Assembly (NCBI RefSeq): GCF_037190085.1
Contig: NZ_JBBCJO010000002.1
Location: 1-64,000 of the forward strand
Source of the DNA: Gemmatimonas aurantiaca
GTDB taxonomy: Bacteria > Gemmatimonadota > Gemmatimonadetes > Gemmatimonadales > Gemmatimonadaceae
Length of the DNA stretch: 64,000 bases
Reading direction: 5' to 3'
The notes under the pieces are model-generated. The model searched no databases. It was not told the origin of the DNA and saw nothing but the letters and a program-made list of their open reading frames with translations. The translations under genes were made by a program, and so were the position numbers. This document shows, in pieces, positions 9,207 to 17,542 of this stretch; position 1 is the stretch's first letter, and every line of letters begins with the position of its first letter.

Positions 9207-9235
9207 GCCCCGCGACGCCGAAGGCGTCGCGGGGC
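9207..9235 (-). terminator. Terminator hairpin for the lipoprotein gene at 9240
   Basis: A perfect 13-bp stem (9207-9219 with 9223-9235) with a GAA loop lies directly downstream of the minus-strand stop codon. On the minus strand it is followed by TTCTGTTTC, a weak U tract. Confidence 0.85.
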
Positions 9236-9239
9236 CATC

Positions 9240-10115
9240 CTAATACCCCAGCTCCACCTTCGTCAGCACATTGGCCTCCACACGCACGGCCTTGTGTTGC
9301 ACGCCCAGGTGCTCGTGCCAGACCACGAGCTGATACCGACCCGGGGGAACGTGATCGAAACGGAACGTTCCGTCCGGCGCCGTCACTGCCGCAAACGGAT
9401 GCGGTGAGATCAGCAGCCAGGCTTCGACCCACGGATGCAGATCGTCGCTGACCCGCACCAGTCCGGGCACGGCGGCCGGACCGGCGGTGGGCACCACCTG
9501 CCCCGCATCGCTGAACAGCATGGTCGCCCGACTGCGTTCGCCGTCTCCCACCGCCGTGAACTGCAAGCGCGACATCATCGCATCGCGACTGTTCACCATG
9601 AGTGTGCCGCCAAGGGCCACCCGTTGCAGCCGAGGATCGAGTCGGCAGCCGTCCAGGGTGAGGCGTACACGGCGGGGCCCATCGTCGCGGGGTCCCGTCT
9701 TCACGCCCACCAGCCACACGGCCGCGTTACCCACGCCGCCATCCGTGCTGGCGATCATCGACTCGCTGAACGGACGACACACTTCGACATCCTTGGTGGG
9801 CATGATCATCGTGTCGCGCGGCGCAGCGCCGGTGACACGGCCAAGAATGGTGCCCGGCGCGGGCACATCCCCCACCGTGTACACCGAACCGTCACGCCCG
9901 CCGGCCGCGCGCGCCAGTGATGTGGCATCGAGTGCGCCGGTCACGACGTCTCCATCTCCCGCCACTTCGGCAATCCGCGTGGCCCGCTCGTTCCCGTCGC
10001 CGCACGCCGACACGAACATCAGCATCAGCATCAGCATCGGCATGGGCGCCAGCAATGCCGCGGCGCATGATATCGTCCCCCGTCTCCGACGCGGATTGCC
10101 CCACCACACCCGCAT
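9240..10115 (-). CDS. Lipoprotein with C-terminal carboxypeptidase-regulatory-like domain
   Basis: A 291-aa secreted lipoprotein. The leader contains a Met/Leu ladder (MPMLMLMLMF) and a lipobox ending VSAC at about residue 38. The middle has conserved-looking Cys residues (VEVCRPFSES and TLDGCRLDP). The C-terminal 80 residues (HPWVEAWLLISPHPFAAVT, then DGTFRFDHVPPGRYQLVVWH) form a small beta-sandwich of the carboxypeptidase regulatory type, seen in periplasmic proteins annotated as methylamine-utilisation-like or plastocyanin-like. No enzymatic motif is visible. The start is uncertain because of several in-frame ATGs in the repeat-bearing leader. It is just downstream of the M24 peptidase gene, whose stop abuts this start. 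Confidence 0.7.
   Translation of the reverse strand: MRVWWGNPRRRRGTISCAAALLAPMPMLMLMLMFVSACGDGNERATRIAEVAGDGDVVTGALDATSLARAAGGRDGSVYTVGDVPAPGTILGRVTGAAPRDTMIMPTKDVEVCRPFSESMIASTDGGVGNAAVWLVGVKTGPRDDGPRRVRLTLDGCRLDPRLQRVALGGTLMVNSRDAMMSRLQFTAVGDGERSRATMLFSDAGQVVPTAGPAAVPGLVRVSDDLHPWVEAWLLISPHPFAAVTAPDGTFRFDHVPPGRYQLVVWHEHLGVQHKAVRVEANVLTKVELGY
10017..10040 (-). repeat. In-frame hexanucleotide repeat (ATGCTG) in a lipoprotein leader
   Basis: About three and a half copies of CATCAG on the plus strand (ATGCTG in the coding sense) encode the alternating Met-Leu run of the signal peptide. Slippage would change the leader length by two residues without shifting frame. Confidence 0.85.
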
Positions 10116-11296
10116 CAGACGATGAACAGGTCGCGCTGTGGCGTGGTCGGGGTGATGAGCAACGCCTCCTCACCAACGAAGGCATTCACTTCACTGCGCA
10201 CACCGAGTTCGCCGGGGAGGTACACACCGGGCTCGATGGAGAATCCGACACCGGGAATGAGCAACCGATCGTCACGTGATTCGAGATTGTCGATCTGCGG
10301 ACCGGAGCCATGCAGTTCGCGGGCGTCGATGCTGTGCCCCGTGCGATGCCAGAAGTGCGGTCCGAAGCCCCGCGCTTCGATCACCGCGCGCGCGGCGTCA
10401 TCCGCTTCGCCGCCCCGCACCGGCGTCCCCGAGGCAATCCGCTCCTGCAGCAATGCGAGTGCGGCGTCGCGGGCGTCACGTACCGCCTCCCACACCGTCA
10501 CCACACGATCCGAGGGCGCGCCCAGCGATGCCATCCACGTCTGGTCGGCGTACACCCCGCCACCGATCTCGCGGGCCCACAGGTCCACCAGCAACACATC
10601 GCCCTGCACCACCAGACGGGGCGTGTCGGCCGACGGCGCATAGTGCGGATTGGCCGCATTCTCCGAAGCCGCCACGTCGGGGCCATGATCCGTTTCCAGA
10701 CCGACGCGTGCAAACGCGTCGAGAATGCGCGCCTGCAGTTCATGCTCGGCCGCGGGCGTGCCGGCCGCCACCATCGCGCCGGCATACGCGATGGTCTCGC
10801 GGGCAATCGTCGCGATGTGTTCGGCGGCCCGTTCGTGCGACGCCCGTTGTGCCGGCGTCCACGTGGCGTAGATCTCCGACACGAGCTCGCCGGAGCTCAC
10901 CACCGCGGCGCCACTCGCCCGCACGAGTTCGAGCACACCCGCGGGAACGCGATCGAGATACGGAATCGCATCACCGGGCGAGTACTCCATCGCCACCCGC
11001 TTCCCCGCCACCAGCATCCGCACTTCCGCTTCGAGCGCGCGCCAGCCGCTGTAGGTGTGCAGGGGCCACGCCCTGGGCCACCGGGCCCACGGATTCGGCT
11101 CGATGGCGTGCGCGATGCCCACCGGCGTGCCCTTCCGCGGGATGAACGCGAAGATGCGACGCGTCACCATGCCTTCGAACCCCAGCAGACCCTGCGCGAT
11201 CGCGTTGGTGCCGCGGAAATCGTAGAGCAGCCAACCATCGAGATTCGCGTCGGCCAGCAATTGCTGGAGACGCGGCAGCAGTTCGGGAGTCAGCAT
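10115..11296 (-). CDS. M24 family Xaa-Pro aminopeptidase
   Basis: A 393-aa metallopeptidase predicted to remove N-terminal residues before proline. I chose the ATG at 11296 (MLTPELLPRLQQLLADANLD) because an N-terminal creatinase-like domain begins there, while the longer upstream reading frame is low-complexity. The C-terminal pita-bread domain shows VLLVDLWARE (first Asp; VDLW replaces the more common D-x-x-x at the metal site), FGPHFWHRTGHSIDARELHG (His ligand region), GVGFSIEPGVYLPGELGVRSE (both Glu ligands). The residues expected for a dinuclear metal site are thus mostly present. The protein is probably cytoplasmic as no signal peptide is seen. The stop overlaps the start of the lipoprotein gene. 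Confidence 0.82.
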   Translation of the reverse strand: MLTPELLPRLQQLLADANLDGWLLYDFRGTNAIAQGLLGFEGMVTRRIFAFIPRKGTPVGIAHAIEPNPWARWPRAWPLHTYSGWRALEAEVRMLVAGKRVAMEYSPGDAIPYLDRVPAGVLELVRASGAAVVSSGELVSEIYATWTPAQRASHERAAEHIATIARETIAYAGAMVAAGTPAAEHELQARILDAFARVGLETDHGPDVAASENAANPHYAPSADTPRLVVQGDVLLVDLWAREIGGGVYADQTWMASLGAPSDRVVTVWEAVRDARDAALALLQERIASGTPVRGGEADDAARAVIEARGFGPHFWHRTGHSIDARELHGSGPQIDNLESRDDRLLIPGVGFSIEPGVYLPGELGVRSEVNAFVGEEALLITPTTPQRDLFIV

Positions 11297-11376
11297 CGCA
11301 TCACCATCGCAGCGGAATCCAACGGAGAAAGGGGAGAGCGTTCGACCGGAACCGCGACCGCACGCAGGACGTCCGA

Positions 11377-12069
11377 CTACCGACGACGCCAGTCCGTGCG
11401 CCACTGGCAGCGCGAATCGCCACGACTGCGGCACAGGACATGTTCCACCGCGCCATCGGCTTCGGCCAGCAGGTGGAGCGATTCCCGGAACGCCGCTTCG
11501 TACAGGCCGCATCCCGCCGCGCGGGGCGCCGCATCGGCGGACACCGGCGAGACGACTTCCAGCACCAGCGTACTCCCCTGACGCACGAGAGTGCCATCCA
11601 TGTAGCGGCGCGCGAGACGACGCAGGATGCGCAGCGCCACCGGACGGGCGATCAGCGCGGGGAGACCACGCGCGGCCGACCGACGAAGCGTACTCACACT
11701 TTCCATCAACGATCGGGCCCAGCGCCGACCGGCCTCGCGGAATGCGAGATCGGCATCGGGACGGCGTCCGATCAGTCGCGCCAGCGCCAGCACTTCGTCG
11801 TAATTGACCCGCTGGCCGGTGCGCACCGCATCGCCGTATCGCCGGATTTGCTGGAGCACGGTCTCACTGAGCCCCAGGCGCTTGTTGCGCAGCTCATGCA
11901 CGAGCTCGGCATCGAGTTCGGCCGCCGGCGTGTCGATGGCCTTCACGGCTTCGAGCAGCGCCAATGGCAGACGCGCATCGAGCGGGCCTCCCGCCAGTGC
12001 GAGCGTCACATCGGTATGCGGTGTGGCGCGGGTGGGCCGGCCATCCAGAATGGGAGACACGTGATGCAT
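11377..12069 (-). CDS. Uncharacterised protein with C-terminal V4R-like segment
   Basis: A 230-aa soluble protein starting MHHVSPILDG. The N-terminal half is helical and charged (LVHELRNKRLGLSETVLQQIRRYGDAV). The C-terminal third ends HLLAEADGAVEHVLCRSRGD then SRCQWR, a Cys-x(n)-Gly-Asp-x-x-Cys pattern resembling the 4-vinyl-reductase (V4R) ligand-binding fold, which is otherwise found in sensors and bacteriochlorophyll proteins. This similarity is weak and is an inference. It is divergent from the DUF92 gene, with about 100 bases between the two starts that should hold both promoters. Confidence 0.5.
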   Translation of the reverse strand: MHHVSPILDGRPTRATPHTDVTLALAGGPLDARLPLALLEAVKAIDTPAAELDAELVHELRNKRLGLSETVLQQIRRYGDAVRTGQRVNYDEVLALARLIGRRPDADLAFREAGRRWARSLMESVSTLRRSAARGLPALIARPVALRILRRLARRYMDGTLVRQGSTLVLEVVSPVSADAAPRAAGCGLYEAAFRESLHLLAEADGAVEHVLCRSRGDSRCQWRTDWRRR

Positions 12070-12172
12070 GAACCCGCATGCTAACGTGTCCACGGTCACG
12101 CATTCAAGCGGACAGCCCGTCGGCATGAGAGATTGCGGCCAATTCTCCCGAATCCGACCATTTTTCGTACCG

Positions 12173-13000
12173 ATGCCCCACGCGCCGTCTCCATTTTCCG
12201 TCCTGATCGGCTGCGGTGCCGCGCTCGCCATCGCGTTCGCCGCCTGGCGAAAAGGCAGTCTTTCGGGCTCCGGTGCCGTGGCGGCCGCCATCGGCGGCGC
12301 GTTGTCGATGCTCGCCGGCCTGCCGTGGGGTGTCTTTCTGGTGGTGTGGTTCCTGTATGCGTCGTTGCTCTCACGCGCCGGGCGCGACGCCAAAGCCGCC
12401 CGCACCGGTGAGATCATTGCCAAGGGCGGACGGCGGGACGCCTGGCAGGTGCTGGCCAACGGTGGGGTGTATTTTGCCCTCGCCGCCTGGACGGTGGGCA
12501 CCGCGCTCGGCGCACCGGGGGACCCGCTCGATCCGGCCGTGCTGGCAGCGGCCGCGCTGGTGGCCGCCGGTGCCGACACCACGGCCACCGAGGTGGGCAC
12601 CTGGTGGCGTGGCGCCTCCGTTTCCGTCCGCACCTGGCAGCAGGTGCCCGCCGGCACCTCCGGCGCGGTGAGCCTCATGGGTTCCCTGGCCATGGTGGCG
12701 GCCGCGGTGGTCCTGGCCGGCGTAGCGGTGACGGCCGGACTCATCTCCTCGCGAGCGCTCTGGGTGGTTGCCGCGGCCGGTGTGGTGGGAGCCGTGATCG
12801 ACACACTGCTCGGCGCCACCCTGCAGGCGCGCCGGATCTGCCGGCGCTGCGGCAAAGCCACCGAACAACGTGTGCATCGATGTGGAGGCGAGACGGGCCT
12901 GACCGGTGGTCTCTCCTGGATGGACAACGACATGGTCAACGCGCTCTGCACGCTGGCGGCGGCAGGGGTGGCCGCACTGCTGTCCGTCATGCCGGGGTAG
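12173..13000 (+). CDS. DUF92 family membrane protein
   Basis: A 275-aa inner-membrane protein starting MPHAPSPFSVLIGCGAAL with six to seven hydrophobic segments. The family pattern is clear: AAWRKGSLSGSGAVAAAIGG near the start, DAWQVLANGGVYFALA, DTTATEVGTWW, GTSGAVSLMGSLAM and a C-terminal WMDNDMVNALCTL. DUF92/TMEM19 proteins are related to phytol/farnesol-phosphate or CTP-dependent kinases in other lineages, so a role in prenyl or lipid phosphate metabolism is possible but not shown. A small Cys cluster (RRICRRCGKATEQRVHRCGG) between helices is a visible peculiarity and could bind metal. Confidence 0.82.
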   Translation: MPHAPSPFSVLIGCGAALAIAFAAWRKGSLSGSGAVAAAIGGALSMLAGLPWGVFLVVWFLYASLLSRAGRDAKAARTGEIIAKGGRRDAWQVLANGGVYFALAAWTVGTALGAPGDPLDPAVLAAAALVAAGADTTATEVGTWWRGASVSVRTWQQVPAGTSGAVSLMGSLAMVAAAVVLAGVAVTAGLISSRALWVVAAAGVVGAVIDTLLGATLQARRICRRCGKATEQRVHRCGGETGLTGGLSWMDNDMVNALCTLAAAGVAALLSVMPG

Positions 13001-13127
13001 TCACTGGCCAGCCGCGCCCCGGCGTCACGCCCCGTCGGGCAGGGGTTAGCTTTCAAAATTCCTGTGCGCGATTCGTGCGCGATTCATATGCGCTTCGTGT
13101 GCTCGGCACTCACGTGATGGTGAGGCG

Positions 13128-14408
13128 ATGGCCCGCATGAGCGATGGATGGCAGGTGATCGTCGTGGGCGGAGGACCGGCGGGTGCATCGGCCGCCTGGC
13201 ATTGCGCACAGGCCGGTCTCGCTGTGTGCCTCGTGGACCGGGCGCGATTTCCGCGCGCCAAACCCTGCGCGGAATACGTGAGTCCCGAAGGCAGCCGCAT
13301 TCTCGATCGCATGGGCGCGCTCTCCCCTCTCGAGCGAGGCGGCGCGACGTACCTCACCGGCATGGTGGTGCACGCTCCGTCGGGCGGACGTATCCACGGC
13401 GAGTTCGCCGCCCGTCACGGCTATCGTGGCTTTCGCGATCGCGGCCTGGGTATCCGTCGGGAATTTCTCGATGCACTGCTGCTCGACCGCGCACGTGCCG
13501 CCGGCGTCGAGGTCCTCGAAGAAGCCCGCGTGACGCAGTTGCGGCACGATGCCCATGGCCAGGTGAACGGCGTGGATATTGCAACGGATACCGGCACACG
13601 TGCCCTGCAGGCCCCGCTGGTGATCGGTGCCGATGGCCTCAATTCGGTGGTGGCACGCCGGGCCGGACTGGCGCATCGCTCGCGATGGCTGCGTCGGGTA
13701 GCCTATGTCGCACACTACCGGGACGTGCGCGCCATGAGCAGTCTCGGTGAGATGCACGTGACCGACAACGGCTACGTCGGTCTGGCGCAGGTGGGTGATG
13801 GTCAGGGCCATGGCCAAGGTGATGGCGACGGCACCGCCGTGACCAACGTGGCCGTGGTCGTCCCCACACGTTTCGCGCAGCAGCAGCGCGCAACACCGGA
13901 GGCCATGCTCGAAGGATGGCTCGCCGCACATCCGGTGCTCGCCAAGCGATTCGTCGACGCCGTACGGGTCACACCGGTACGGGCGGTGGGGCCGTTTGCG
14001 TCACATGCCCGTCGCGCCTGGGCGCCCGGTGTACTGCTCACGGGCGACGCTGCCGATTTTCTCGATCCATTCACGGGCGAAGGCATTTTTGCCGCGCTGG
14101 TCGGTGGTGAACTGCTCGCGCCGATCGCGCATGACCTCGTGCACACCTCCGACATGACCGCCCGGCGCCGCATATTCGAAGCCTACGAACACACGCGCAA
14201 CACCACCTTCGGTGGGAAATGGCGACTGGAACGGCTCATTGCGCTGGCCGTCGCCTGGCCTCCTCTGCTCAATCGTGCGGCACGGGCACTGTCCCGTGAT
14301 CGTGACCTCGCGGATCTCCTCATCGGCGCCACGGGGGATTTTGTACCTGCCTCCGCCGTACTGTCTCCCCGGATGCTCCTTCGCTTCCTCTCGTCTGCTC
14401 TTCCATGA
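13128..14408 (+). CDS. FAD-dependent oxidoreductase, geranylgeranyl-reductase-like
   Basis: A 426-aa flavoprotein and first gene of a five-gene cassette. The N-terminal Rossmann motif VIVVGGGPAGASAAW binds FAD, followed by the family mark FPRAKPCAEYVSPEG; the second FAD motif is GVLLTGDAADFLDPFTGEGI. This family reduces prenyl groups or hydroxylates/oxidises aromatic polyketide-like substrates. A gene-internal repeat (GQGHGQGDGDG near residue 225) is probably a surface loop. ATG 13128 has GAGG only two bases upstream, so ATG 13137 (MSDGWQ) may be the true start. The stop overlaps the next ATG (ATGA at 14405). Confidence 0.85.
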   Translation: MARMSDGWQVIVVGGGPAGASAAWHCAQAGLAVCLVDRARFPRAKPCAEYVSPEGSRILDRMGALSPLERGGATYLTGMVVHAPSGGRIHGEFAARHGYRGFRDRGLGIRREFLDALLLDRARAAGVEVLEEARVTQLRHDAHGQVNGVDIATDTGTRALQAPLVIGADGLNSVVARRAGLAHRSRWLRRVAYVAHYRDVRAMSSLGEMHVTDNGYVGLAQVGDGQGHGQGDGDGTAVTNVAVVVPTRFAQQQRATPEAMLEGWLAAHPVLAKRFVDAVRVTPVRAVGPFASHARRAWAPGVLLTGDAADFLDPFTGEGIFAALVGGELLAPIAHDLVHTSDMTARRRIFEAYEHTRNTTFGGKWRLERLIALAVAWPPLLNRAARALSRDRDLADLLIGATGDFVPASAVLSPRMLLRFLSSALP

Positions 14409-14872
14409 TCGACCAGGATCTCTTCCGCGCCGTACTCGGACGGTTCGCCAGCGGTGTCACCGTCGTCACCGTGCGTGATGCGGCCGGCGTGCCCCATGGC
14501 ATGACCGTCAGTGCGTTTTCGTCGCTGAGTCTCGACCCGGCGCTCATTCTCGTCTGCATCGGCAACGAGGCCGCCACCGCCCCGGTGATGGCCAACGCCA
14601 GGACCTTCGCCGTGAACGTGCTGCGCGACGATCAGGAGGCCGTATCCCGGCGGTTCGCGAGCCCCGGTGGCCACCGGTTCGACGGCATCGGTTACAGCGA
14701 CGAAGGGGACCCCAAGCTGGACGGCGTCCTGGCCTGGCTGCAGTGCCGTATCGTTGCCCGGCACCCGGCGGGTGATCATGAAATCTATGTGGGCCAGATC
14801 GAGCAGGCCGGCCTGCACGAAGGCCGCCCGCTGCTCTACTACCGTGGAGGGTATGCGACACTCGAACGATGA
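14405..14872 (+). CDS. Flavin reductase-like, FMN-binding split-barrel protein
   Basis: A 155-aa protein of the HpaC/flavin reductase family. It starts MIDQDLFRAVLGRFASGVTV, with the diagnostic VVTVRDAAGVPHGMTVSAFS and SLDPALILVCIG segments that contact FMN, and FAVNVLRDDQEAVSRRFA. It would supply reduced flavin or act as a flavin-dependent reductase. Its ATGA overlap with the FAD oxidoreductase gene suggests the two products work as a pair, for example reductase and oxygenase, but the FAD protein looks more like a self-sufficient reductase, so this is an inference. Confidence 0.85.
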   Translation: MIDQDLFRAVLGRFASGVTVVTVRDAAGVPHGMTVSAFSSLSLDPALILVCIGNEAATAPVMANARTFAVNVLRDDQEAVSRRFASPGGHRFDGIGYSDEGDPKLDGVLAWLQCRIVARHPAGDHEIYVGQIEQAGLHEGRPLLYYRGGYATLER

Positions 14873-14959
14873 GCGTTCGACCCGATGGCGCGGAGGGGAA
14901 GCGGATCACCTGCCGACTGGCCGGCAGAGTGCCCCGCGAACCGTCGCGCCTTCCGGATC

Positions 14960-15697
14960 ATGCTGACCCCGGCCCGTCGTCGCGGAGAGGAACTCCTCGA
15001 CGATCCTGCCGCGGACGGCCATCTCGCGCTGCGTTCGTTGCGGGATGTGGCGCTCGCCAACCGGTTCTTCGGCGGGCGACGGGCCGTTCTCCTCGCCCTC
15101 GCCCCGATCCTGCGTGAATGGCGCGGCGCTCCCGCACCGCCTTCGGGGCCGCGCTCACCGGCCACACCATTGACCATTCTCGATCTCGGCACCGGGCTCG
15201 CTGACATTCCGGCCGCCGCCGTGCGTCTGGCCCGTCGCCAGGGAATCGACGCCTCCGCCATCGGTGTCGAGCGGACATGGCTGCTGGCCAGAACCGCCGC
15301 CGGACGGTGCGGGAATGCCGTGACCGGCGATGCCCTGCACCTGCCCCTCGCCGATGCCAGCGTGGATATCGTCACCTGCTCCCAGGTCCTGCATCACTTC
15401 GACGGTGAACAGGCCGAACGCCTCCTGCGCGAGTGCACCCGCGTGGCCCGACGCGCCGTGATCGTGGCCGATCTCCGCCGCAACTGGCTGGCAGTGGCCG
15501 GACTGTGGGCCGGCTCGTTCCTGCTGAGGTTTCATCCTGTCAGTCGTCACGACGGGATGCTTTCCGTCCTGCGCGGGTACACAGACGGGGAACTGCGCGC
15601 GCTCGTGCATCACGCCACGGGGTGCGTTCCACAGATCCGTCGCTCCCTGGGTTTCCGTCTCTCCGCCACCTGGCATCCGCCCTCCAGCAAGGCCTGA
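14960..15697 (+). CDS. Class I SAM-dependent methyltransferase
   Basis: A 245-aa methyltransferase. Motif I is TILDLGTGLADIPAAAVR, followed by the acidic residue of motif II in IGVERTWLLARTA, motif III GDALHLPLADASVDIVTCSQ and the post-motif VLHHF. The start at 14960 (MLTPARRRGEELLDDP) is chosen because the R-R-G-E-E-L-L-D-D-P leader is typical of this subgroup; ATG 14885 would add 25 low-complexity residues. Enzymes of this type, next to FAD oxidoreductases and ketosynthases, often methylate aromatic or quinone-like products. The actual substrate is unknown. Confidence 0.82.
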   Translation: MLTPARRRGEELLDDPAADGHLALRSLRDVALANRFFGGRRAVLLALAPILREWRGAPAPPSGPRSPATPLTILDLGTGLADIPAAAVRLARRQGIDASAIGVERTWLLARTAAGRCGNAVTGDALHLPLADASVDIVTCSQVLHHFDGEQAERLLRECTRVARRAVIVADLRRNWLAVAGLWAGSFLLRFHPVSRHDGMLSVLRGYTDGELRALVHHATGCVPQIRRSLGFRLSATWHPPSSKA

Positions 15698-15702
15698 GAA
15701 AC

Positions 15703-15727
15703 ACATGAGCACTACATGAGCACTACA
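15703..15727 (+). repeat. Tandem 11-bp repeat making a ladder of ATGA start/stop overlaps
   Basis: ACATGAGCACT occurs twice in tandem (15703-15713, 15714-15724). Each copy encodes ATG-AGC-ACT-ACA-TGA, and each TGA overlaps the following ATG as ATGA. The third ATG at 15727 is the start of the SRPBCC gene. This gives two four-residue micro-ORFs in series immediately before that gene. Confidence 0.85.
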
Positions 15728-16284
15728 TGACGAGCCCACAAACCCGGGCGGGAGGCGCGCAGGGTCCGCCCTTCCTGCTGGGCCCTCCGCCGCGCGACCG
15801 GCTCGTCGTCACCATCGATGAGCAGATCGTCCGCGCATCGCCCGCCGGGATATTCGCGGTCGCAGCGGCCGTGGAGGAATGGCCGGCGCATCTCGCGCAC
15901 TATCGTCATGTGCGCTTCCTCGAACGTCGCGCCGATGGCGGCGGCATCGTCGACATGTCCGCGAACCGTCCGTTCGGTCTGCTCGACTGGCCCACGTGGT
16001 GGCGTTCGCAGATGGCGGTCGATCGCGACGCGCCCTTCATCCGTTTCCACCACATCGGCGGAGTGACCACGGGCATGGATGTCGAATGGAGCTTCACCCC
16101 CGTGGAAGGCGGCACGCTCACCCGCATCGTGCACACGTGGAACGGTCCGCACTGGCCGCTCGTTTCGTCGTTTGCGGCGCGGGAGATCATCGCCCCCGTC
16201 TTCGTGCACGGCATCGCCTCCCGCACTCTCGCCGGTCTCGCGGCGGTGGCGGAACGACATTCCTCCCGTGCCCTGGACCGCTGA
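15727..16284 (+). CDS. SRPBCC-fold (polyketide cyclase/START-like) protein
   Basis: A 185-aa protein. The core VTIDEQIVRASPAGIFAVAA and EEWPAHLAHYRHVRFLERRA is the usual N-terminal part of SRPBCC hydrophobic-ligand-binding proteins, followed by strands ending VEWSFTPVEGGTLTRIVHTW and a long C-terminal helix. Members bind or cyclise hydrophobic substrates, including polyketides. Its place between a methyltransferase and a ketosynthase favours a role in binding or cyclising the product. The preceding micro-ORF ladder may couple its translation to the methyltransferase gene. The stop lies one base before the ketosynthase ATG. Confidence 0.75.
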   Translation: MTSPQTRAGGAQGPPFLLGPPPRDRLVVTIDEQIVRASPAGIFAVAAAVEEWPAHLAHYRHVRFLERRADGGGIVDMSANRPFGLLDWPTWWRSQMAVDRDAPFIRFHHIGGVTTGMDVEWSFTPVEGGTLTRIVHTWNGPHWPLVSSFAAREIIAPVFVHGIASRTLAGLAAVAERHSSRALDR

Positions 16285-16285
16285 C

Positions 16286-17533
16286 ATGCACATGCCCCGC
16301 CGTGTCGTTCTCACCGGCATCGGATGCGTCACGCCCATCGGCATCGGCGCCCAGGCGCTCTGGGCTGGCTTACGCGCCGAGCGCAGTGCGATCGACGTCG
16401 TGACCCGCTTCGACGCGTCGATCTTCCGCTCGCAGTGTGCCGCGCAGATCGACGGGTTCGATGCCACCCGATGGCTCGATCCACGACGCGTCAAACGTCT
16501 CGATCGGTTCGGCCAGTTTGCCGTGGTGAGCGCACAGCTGGCGCTCGAGGATGGCGATCTCGATCTGGAGCAGGAGGATCGTGAGCGCGTGGGCGCGATG
16601 ATGGGCACGGCACTCGCCGGCGTGGGCTATGCCGAGGAACAGGCGGCCCGTTTTCAGCAGCATGGACTGCGAGGTGTGGATGCTACGCTGGCGCTGGCCG
16701 TCTTCGGCGGCGCGGCCAGTTGCAACCTCGCCATCGAATTCGGCATCAGTGGCCCCAACAGCACGAACGCCATGAGCTGCGCATCGGGGAGCATGGCCAT
16801 CGGCGAAGCGTTCCGTCAGGTCCGTGATGGATACGCCGACGTGATGCTCGCCGGTGGATCGGAAGCTCCGCTGGCCACCCTCTGCTTCGGCGCCTTTGCG
16901 CTCATCCGCGCCATGAGCGTCAGCAACGATGACCCGGCGCATGCATCGCGTCCTTTCGACCGGGACCGCGATGGCTTCGTCATGGGCGAGGGCGCGGCCG
17001 TGCTGTTGCTCGAGGAGCGCGAACACGCACTGGCCCGCGGGGCGCGCATCTACGCCGAAGTGCTTGGTTATGGCACGACCAACGATGCGCATCACATGAC
17101 GGCGCCGCTGCCCACGGGGGCGCAGGCTGCCCGGTGCATGCGCATGGCGCTACGCGATGCCCGGTGCGCGCCGGAGGCGATCGACTACATCAACGCCCAT
17201 GGAAGCAGCACACCGCTCAACGATCCCACCGAAGTGGTCGCCATCAAGTCGGTGTTCGGCGATCACGCCTACCGGATTCCGGTCTCGAGCACCAAGGGCT
17301 ACTACGGTCACGCGCTCGGCGCGTCAGGGGCCTTCGAAGCCGCCATCAGCGCGCTGGCGCTGACGCATCAATGGGTGCCGCCCACCGTGGGACTCGTGAC
17401 GGCCGACGATTCCTGCGATCTCGATCATGTACCCGGTACGGGACGTGCGATGCCGATACGCACCGTGATGTCGAACTCGTTCGGTTTCGGCGGGATCAAT
17501 GCCGCTCTCGTGATGAGAGCGGCGAGCGATTGA
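16286..17533 (+). CDS. Beta-ketoacyl-ACP synthase II family ketosynthase
   Basis: A 415-aa condensing enzyme starting MHMPRRVVLTGIG. The triad is intact: Cys in AMSCASGSMAIGEAF (with MSCASG where most FabF have TACATG), His in INAHGSSTPLNDPTE, and Lys/His in STKGYYGHALGASG. The C-terminal SNSFGFGGINAALV loop is canonical. The altered active-site neighbourhood and location outside a fab cluster suggest a pathway-specific ketosynthase rather than the housekeeping FabF. No acyl carrier protein or chain-length factor is encoded nearby, so it probably uses the general ACP or free acyl thioesters. It is the last gene of the cassette and converges with ppa, with only nine bases between. Confidence 0.88.
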   Translation: MHMPRRVVLTGIGCVTPIGIGAQALWAGLRAERSAIDVVTRFDASIFRSQCAAQIDGFDATRWLDPRRVKRLDRFGQFAVVSAQLALEDGDLDLEQEDRERVGAMMGTALAGVGYAEEQAARFQQHGLRGVDATLALAVFGGAASCNLAIEFGISGPNSTNAMSCASGSMAIGEAFRQVRDGYADVMLAGGSEAPLATLCFGAFALIRAMSVSNDDPAHASRPFDRDRDGFVMGEGAAVLLLEEREHALARGARIYAEVLGYGTTNDAHHMTAPLPTGAQAARCMRMALRDARCAPEAIDYINAHGSSTPLNDPTEVVAIKSVFGDHAYRIPVSSTKGYYGHALGASGAFEAAISALALTHQWVPPTVGLVTADDSCDLDHVPGTGRAMPIRTVMSNSFGFGGINAALVMRAASD

Positions 17534-17542
17534 ACGTCCCGC

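Noticed and set aside
14885..14959. Longer start of the methyltransferase at 14885
   Set aside because: The extra 25 residues look like low-complexity readthrough, and the family's N-terminal pattern begins at 14960.
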